64,000 nt of DNA from Cyanoderma ruficeps (taxonomy: Eukaryota; Chordata; Aves; Passeriformes; Timaliidae). The notes under the pieces were generated by a model that saw nothing but the letters and a program-made list of their open reading frames with translations, ran no database searches and was not told the origin of the DNA. A program made the position numbers and the translations under genes. The stretch lies in NCBI GenBank assembly GCA_008694505.1, contig VZDJ01000056.1, positions 3,537,205 through 3,601,204 of the forward strand. Direction: 5' to 3'. The stretch's first letter is position 1. Every line of letters begins with the position of its first letter. Shown here one piece after another: positions 57,872-64,000 of this stretch.

Positions 57872-60800
57872 TCGGTGAAGGCGAGGGCCGGGGAAGCCCC
57901 GCTGCAGCCCGGCCTTCTCCGCGGCCCCGTGTCCCCGCATTGTCCCGAGGGGCCGCGGGGGTCGTTGTCCGGCTCGGGGCAGCCTCTGGGCCGTGGCTGC
58001 CCGCCCCGAACCGCCGGCCCCTCCAGGCCTCGGGGGAGGCGGTGTTTGACCTGCATTTTCTGCTTTCTCATGGTGCCCGTGCGGCGCCTTTCTCCGTAGC
58101 CCCCGCTCCCGGCGCCGGCGGCTGCAGCGCGGATCCTCCCGCATTTGCTCGCCCGTCACCGCGGCCACCGCCGCCGCAGGGGGGGTTCCCCGCCGCGCTA
58201 CCTGCGCCCCGACCCCCGACGGCACCGGCAAGGTCACTGTCGACCGGCGGCTCGTCCTTGGGTGCCGGTGACCGGAGTTCACCGCCGGGCCGGGTGGGGA
58301 AGCGGCGCCGGGCAGTGTCTCGCCGTCCCGGGGGAGGGAGAGAGGCGAGGCCGCGTGTGGCCCTGTGGAAGCGGGGAAATGGGTGTAGCAGCGAGGGGGG
58401 GTTCGCAGCCTCTTCCCGGCCGTGTCCTCGTGTTCCTCTGACACCAGCTGAGATCCTGGGTGTGCTCTTGGGGGGTAAGAGAGTGTTCTGCGGGGCTGGA
58501 GAGGTCACGGGGTGCTGCAGGGCTCCTGTGGCTGCTGCGGGCTCGGGCCATGATGTAATGAGAGCGCTGGGGGTACGGCGGGGGCGAATCCCTCTCCTTG
58601 GGTGAGGGGAGAACTTGATGTTGGTGTCTGATGGTGTACTGGTACATTATGGATTTCAGGCAGTTGCCCCCACCCTGACTGGGTGTTGCTGCCAGAATCT
58701 AAATCCAAAAATGGATTTTCTTTTTTTTTTTCAATAATCAGAGATTCCTCTTTTCACTTGTATAGGAAATACTAGGATTTCTTTTTTTCTGCTTCTTGTG
58801 GTTGACCCAGGAAGTCATCTTTTTGCCAGCATTCAGGGTTGTGTTGTTTTTTTTTGGGTTTTTTTGCTGTAGAGGTGCAGGGAGGAGGGTGTTGCTGTGC
58901 TCTGGATCCTGTGGGTAAGCGTTGAAGGCAGTGACAGCAGCTGCTGTTGGCTCTGGAGCTCTGGTTGCTATGAGAGAAGCTTCACTAGACTTGGCTGCTA
59001 TCTCCAGGGAAGGACAGCAGAGCAGCCTCCATTAGTGTGGTGGTAGAGGGATGCCTGGCTCATGTTCAGCAAAGGACTCTACTTTTTGGGCTGTTTCCAC
59101 AGGCCTAAAGCAGGAGCAGGGGTATGTTTCAGTCCTGTGGGACAAAAATGTCCAAGATGGGTTTCATCACCGTTCTTGAGTTAATGGAATTGCATTAAAG
59201 TGTGGATTGGAAGCCCCAAGTTACCCTTTCCACATATTTTGGTCTGTGTGAAAAGTAGGACAGCAAGAATTGATATGATCTTCCTGTGAAGTGAAGGCTG
59301 CAGTTGTGTCTTTTTGAACTCCAGTCTCCTTCCCAGCCAGTAACAGAGCCAGATGCTTTTCTTATTGTTTGTATGTCTCCTTCCTCCCCTTCCAGCGCCT
59401 GGGCCCCACTTGCCTTATTGACTGGAATTTCTGCTGTGTGCAGTGGGTGTGTGCAGCAGACACCAGCCTGCTAGTGCTGAGGAGGGATTTTCCATTCACA
59501 GACCAGGGAACTGTCAAAATAAAGTCCCGACTCAACTTTGGGACTGGAAACAGAAAGTGGGGAGAGGATTTTCCCTCTGCTGCAGAATTCAATTTATTCC
59601 CTGAGCTTCTTACTTGCTTGTATGCCAAAATGTATAGGAAATGTTGCTCTGCTGTGGAATAGGGAGGTAAAACTCCTGTGGATAAACGGGAAAGATTCCT
59701 CCCTTTCGGTTGACTCAAATGCTTGAAGGAACAGTTTGCAGGAGGCCATTTTTGACGTGACTCTGTGTTGTGGAATCTGCCAGCTCCCATCCACACTCTG
59801 TCTGCCTGACTGCAATAGCTTCCTTTTTTTTTTTTTTAAGGAAGAATGAGTGCCTTTCTTATCTGCTTAACTAACCGCTTGGCACTGGCCCCTGTCTGTA
59901 TGATGTTGTGCTGTGGAGTTGGAGCTATCAGCGTATTCCAGTTCGTTTGTTAGAGATGAAACTGTTAGTTGAGGTATGCAGCATGGGAATACATTAGCAT
60001 TAGAAAATGCTGCCATCTTTGTAAACTAACACCTATCATGGGGAGCCCTTGCCCTGGCCTGAGTTACCCAACTCAGAATTAGTATGAGCTCGAAGCGAAA
60101 AATTCCAGGACCAGAATAATGGGAGGGAGATTAAAATGTGCCCTTAAATCCGCTTGACTGGCAGCAATCATGTGGTAGATGCCAAACTGTGAGTAGCTTT
60201 TATATTTGAGGATCTGTAGCACCCAAATTGCCTCACAAGGTGGGGCGAGCAACTTTTAACCCCCCCAAAACACATCAGTCTCTGGGGATGGAGGTGTCAT
60301 CCACCGCCTGACCTGGAGTGACATGACACCAGTACTGAACTCCGAATTTTTTGAGTATGAAAACTGCTCCTTGTTTTAATGAAATACAAAAAGTGATCTT
60401 CATGGCCTCTTAGTCTGTGTTCACAGTCTCTCTGTTGGTTGTTTACAGTCTCTCTGTAGGTTATAATGGGGAATTGGTCCATTGCCTCACATTCTGTTGG
60501 ATAACTGGCACTGCTTTGACAAGGCCCTGGCTCTTCATTTTACTGTCAAATCCCAAGTGACCTGAAAGTAATATTCCTTAGCTAATGTTGTCTGATATTT
60601 CCCTACTGCAAGGTGGGATGATGAAATCCCGTGTACATTTAAATCACTTTTTAGAAAGAGCATCAGTTACCGTGAGATTTTATTTTAAAACTAATAGGTG
60701 AGAGAAAAAACACTGGAAAGGGATGGCATTGAACTGGAATCTCAGAACATGCAAAAGTTATGCTCTTTTTTTCTGAAGGGGGAAAACCCAACCAGGAATC

Positions 60801-63800
60801 ATTGTTTAAATTTTCCAAATGTTCCTTGAAGTAAAAAAAAAACAAAACATTTTAAATTCAAAGTTCCAGGTGCAGAGTGTGCAAGGGAGAACTAAATGTA
60901 TGATGTTCCACATATGTAATTTATTCATCTGTCCAGTCTATGTTTTCTCCCATTTTGGATGATCAAACTTTTACAAACTTGTGTTGAATGATGTGATGAG
61001 ATAAAAATGTTTCTATCTATTCTGGCAATATTAAAACAAACATAATGGCTGTTCAGAGGTTTGAAAATTCAAAAATCATTGTTCTCATGACATTATTGCT
61101 GTATTACAAAAGCACATTTGTGTTTTTACTCTGGTGCTGCTTGTGTGTGTAACTTTGAATTTTTGCCAGTGAAATGCTGTGTTGTGTGCAGTGTATGAAG
61201 AAGATTGCAATAGGCAAAGTGTTCTTTATGTGTACAAGATGTAGTAGCAATGCTTGACTTGAAATGTTAAACGTGCTTAAGTGTATAGCAGCTTGTGAGC
61301 TGTTAAGTCTCAGTTGTTCCTATAAAACTTCAGCAGCTATTTGATTTTAAAATAAAAATTTTGTTGTGTTTTATTTGTCTATTTAGTTTTTTCCCCTCCT
61401 CTTTCAAATTAAAAGAAAAATAGCTATGGATATTACAACTGTTACGGATTCTACAACCAGTCTTTGACTCCCATGACCCACTTGTGGGAAAGTTAGTGCA
61501 CAGTAAGTTTGCACTTGCATTGTCAGGGATGGGTTTGTATAAATCTGGCTTAACCTAAACCTTTTGCTTATTTTGATCATGGAAAAAGCCCCAGACCATA
61601 ATGCAGCAAGAGTTCAGCATTTTGAAACTGGGGGAGCTGAAATTTTTTTCCACTTTTTCCTTCTAATTCCTTATTGAAGTTGCTTGGGGAATTTTGGTTA
61701 GGTGGGGTTTTTTTGTGGGTTTGTTGTTTTGTTTTTTTTTTCCACAGGATTTGCTATTTTAGTGGCAATTTTCCAGTATTCCTGTAGCAAATCAGCCGAG
61801 CTGCAGCCCCTGTCCCTGCTGAGCAGGGAGAATGTGCAGTGCTCCAGGCCTCCCCGCTGAGCTCACGCAGGGGTGGGACTTGCTAAGCTGCTGAAATCGC
61901 AGCTAATGCCCACTGAGCATGCTGAGAAACAGTTTTTCAACTGCTCCTAGTTTAAATTTTTTTTTCTATAATTAGCAAAGATGCTCTTGGTCTTGAAGGA
62001 TGAACTGCAGGACAAATCGGGAGGTTTTGGTTCATCGTCCCCCTTCCCCCCACCCGAGCCAGTGATGAAGTAGTATTTTCCTGTAACAAAAATAGCTAAA
62101 GGGATTTTTCCCTCACATCAACCGATGAGTATGAACTTGAAAAGTATGAACTTGAAAAAAAAAAATCTTCAGCAAATAATAGTCTTAATGCTAGTTTTTG
62201 TTGCCACAAGTCCTATAGAAGCATCAATATGGTTGTTTAAACTGTAAATCTGCATCATTGTGATCCTTAGATCTAATTTAAATGCTGAAACAAGTAGAAC
62301 AAACTATATTTTAAATAATATATTAGAGAAAGAAAGTATTTCTTGGTGAGTTTTATTTTGCCAAACATGCACAAACCCCAGTTATTTTAATGAGCACTAT
62401 GGGAAATATGCAGCTAAGTGTAGTGCTGTACTCAGACTTAAAGGTGGAAAAATGTGGGAGGATTTGTCAGCAGTTTGAGTGGCAAGCTTTTAGTGAGCAG
62501 GAGAAGTAATTTCTTTTGTGGTCAGGAATCTAATAGTCCCACGTTCAAACATGAAGAAAAAAGGGGGACAAAGAGAGAGGAACATAGAAAAGTGGCATTG
62601 ATAAATGGTCAGGAATTTGACTTTTAGAGTTAAGTTCAGAAATGATCTGTTGTTTATGCTAAATGTAATCCTTATAAACTTGATAACATAGACAGGTCTT
62701 GCATTCCTCCCTGAGGGTCACAGAAGGGCTAAGTTTAGCAAAGGGGAGGTATCCCAAACACTCAGATCTATCTAGTTTTCAAGGCAGCAAACTTTTCTGT
62801 TTTCATCCTGATCTAAACAAGCCTGTTGTTGTTTTGTTTTTTTGGTTTTTTTTTTTACTTACAAGCAGCCTTTCGAGGCAGAATGTGAGTTAGCTTTAAA
62901 ACCAAAATGCCCTAAAATATTTCAAAGTAATTTCATAGTAGAAAGGTCACGGTGCTTTTGATGTGTTCATATTTAGAGCATGATTACAATTGCAATCATA
63001 CACATTGACAAGAAGATATTGTCTGGATTTGGTAGCTGCTCATTTAGTGACTCAGGCCTGTTCCTGTTGTCCTCACAGAACTCATACCAGGGTTTTCTTC
63101 TACAGCCTTGCTGATTTACAGGATAAAATGTTTTCAGTGACTGTGCCAGCAACCTGGAAAACAGTTTTAAGGTCTTTCTGATACTTTGTCTCTTTTTTGA
63201 CTTTAAAGCAAGCAATTTGAAATGTGACTTGTTGATAGGGAAGGCATGTGAGACCCTGCTGCCAAACTCTTTAACAGAACATGCCTGCTCCTACTGATTC
63301 AGTAAAGTAAAAAAAAAAAAAAGAAAAAAAGAGGATGCAGCTTGGAGTTTTAGTTTGTTGGCATCAGATTATGTGGCCTCTTGGTTTTGCATGACTTTAA
63401 ATCATTAAAATAACTGGCAGAGAATTTTTGAGGATTATGTTGATGGTCATATTTGGATATGGAAGCCCACATAAGACAGTATTGCTCACACTATAGGACA
63501 GAAAGTTGTTTCTTGCTTCTGGGAGCAGAATATGGGAGGTGCAGAGATTATAGCTGGTGGATGGATGGGACCAGGAAGACTGAAACTTCTCATCACAGCT
63601 CCAGGTAGTGCAGGGAATGGAACAGAGGCATATTTTTCAATGTGGTCATGTTTCCCAGCACTGCCTCTGCCCGAATTCCTTCTTTCTTGGAATGTTTTAA
63701 GTCAGATTTTAGGACTGGAACCCCTGCAGGATGCTGGTGTGGAAACTCCTGCCAAGGAGCAGTTCTCAACTGTTTTTATGGGAGAGAGTGAGGAGATGAG

Positions 63801-64000
63801 AACGTATCCCTGCTTGTAGGCAGGAAGGAGTACACTGGGAAAAGTTTGAGAACCAGTGATTTGGGAAACTGAAATGCCCTGGGGGTTCAACATGGAACCC
63901 TTAAAATAGCATGCCTCAACCTGAGCTGCACTATCAATTTATAGGTACTTGGAAGAGTACACCAGCCTTTTGCATTTGTGTGGCCTTTAACTAAAGACAC
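57872..64000. other. Probable first intron of the unidentified downstream gene
   Basis: After the CpG island (ends about 58.6 kb) the sequence is AT-richer with T- and A-runs (58720, 58845, 59824, 61730, 62830, 63310). No exon, RNA gene or transposon family is recognisable on either strand. ATTAAA at 59194 and AATAAA at 59518 are isolated signals. A 15-bp direct duplication (AGTATGAACTTGAAA) is at about 62129-62158. Confidence 0.55.
62129..62158. repeat. Two tandem copies of AGTATGAACTTGAAA
   Basis: Perfect 15-bp tandem duplication followed by an A-run. A simple slippage product in presumed intron. Confidence 0.7.

Noticed and set aside
59362..59796. 144-codon minus-strand and 97-codon plus-strand open frames
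   Set aside because: They overlap on opposite strands, have no recognisable domain, and lie in probable intron.

Overview
This is vertebrate nuclear DNA, most likely from a bird. Two intron-rich genes on the + strand have GT-AG exon boundaries that keep frame throughout, most introns are short, and an old CR1 retrotransposon 3' end lies at about 5028-5157. CR1 tails of this kind are characteristic of sauropsids. No bacterial, viral or CRISPR features are visible.

Region 1 (1-39064, with 3' sequence to about 42.8 kb) holds a complete coding sequence for plexin-B1, a semaphorin-4D receptor. I traced 36 coding exons from the ATG at 3437 to the TGA at 39062-39064. All phases match and they give 6615 nt (2204 aa). 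The order is signal peptide, Sema, three PSI domains with a 288-aa Thr/Pro-rich mucin-like exon, IPT domains, convertase sites, a membrane helix, the split R-GAP with the Rho-binding domain inside it, and a C-terminal VTDL PDZ ligand. The 5' non-coding exon(s) lie upstream and were not found.

Region 2 (about 44.2-56.36 kb, same strand) holds a compact, divergent SR-protein kinase (SRPK family). Its kinase domain is intact across ten exons, the long SRPK spacer insert is almost gone, and one intron (50012-50255) has the hallmarks of a minor-spliceosome (U12) AT-AC intron. From established knowledge, mammalian PLXNB1 has no SRPK neighbour, whereas mammalian PLXNB3 lies beside SRPK3. The pair seen here therefore looks like a second, paralogous plexin-B/SRPK unit kept in this lineage. 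A perfect MEF2-type site lies upstream of a tentative first exon, which recalls the MEF2-driven muscle expression of SRPK3.

Region 3 (about 56.1-64 kb) is a strong CpG island with GC boxes and three same-orientation CCAAT boxes, which is the promoter of a further gene. It starts inside the last kinase exon. About 5.4 kb of AT-richer DNA with no recognisable exon follows, probably the first intron of that unidentified gene.

The kinase with its AT-AC intron, lost spacer and plexin linkage is the most unusual content. The plexin is orthodox apart from an extra juxtamembrane furin-like motif.
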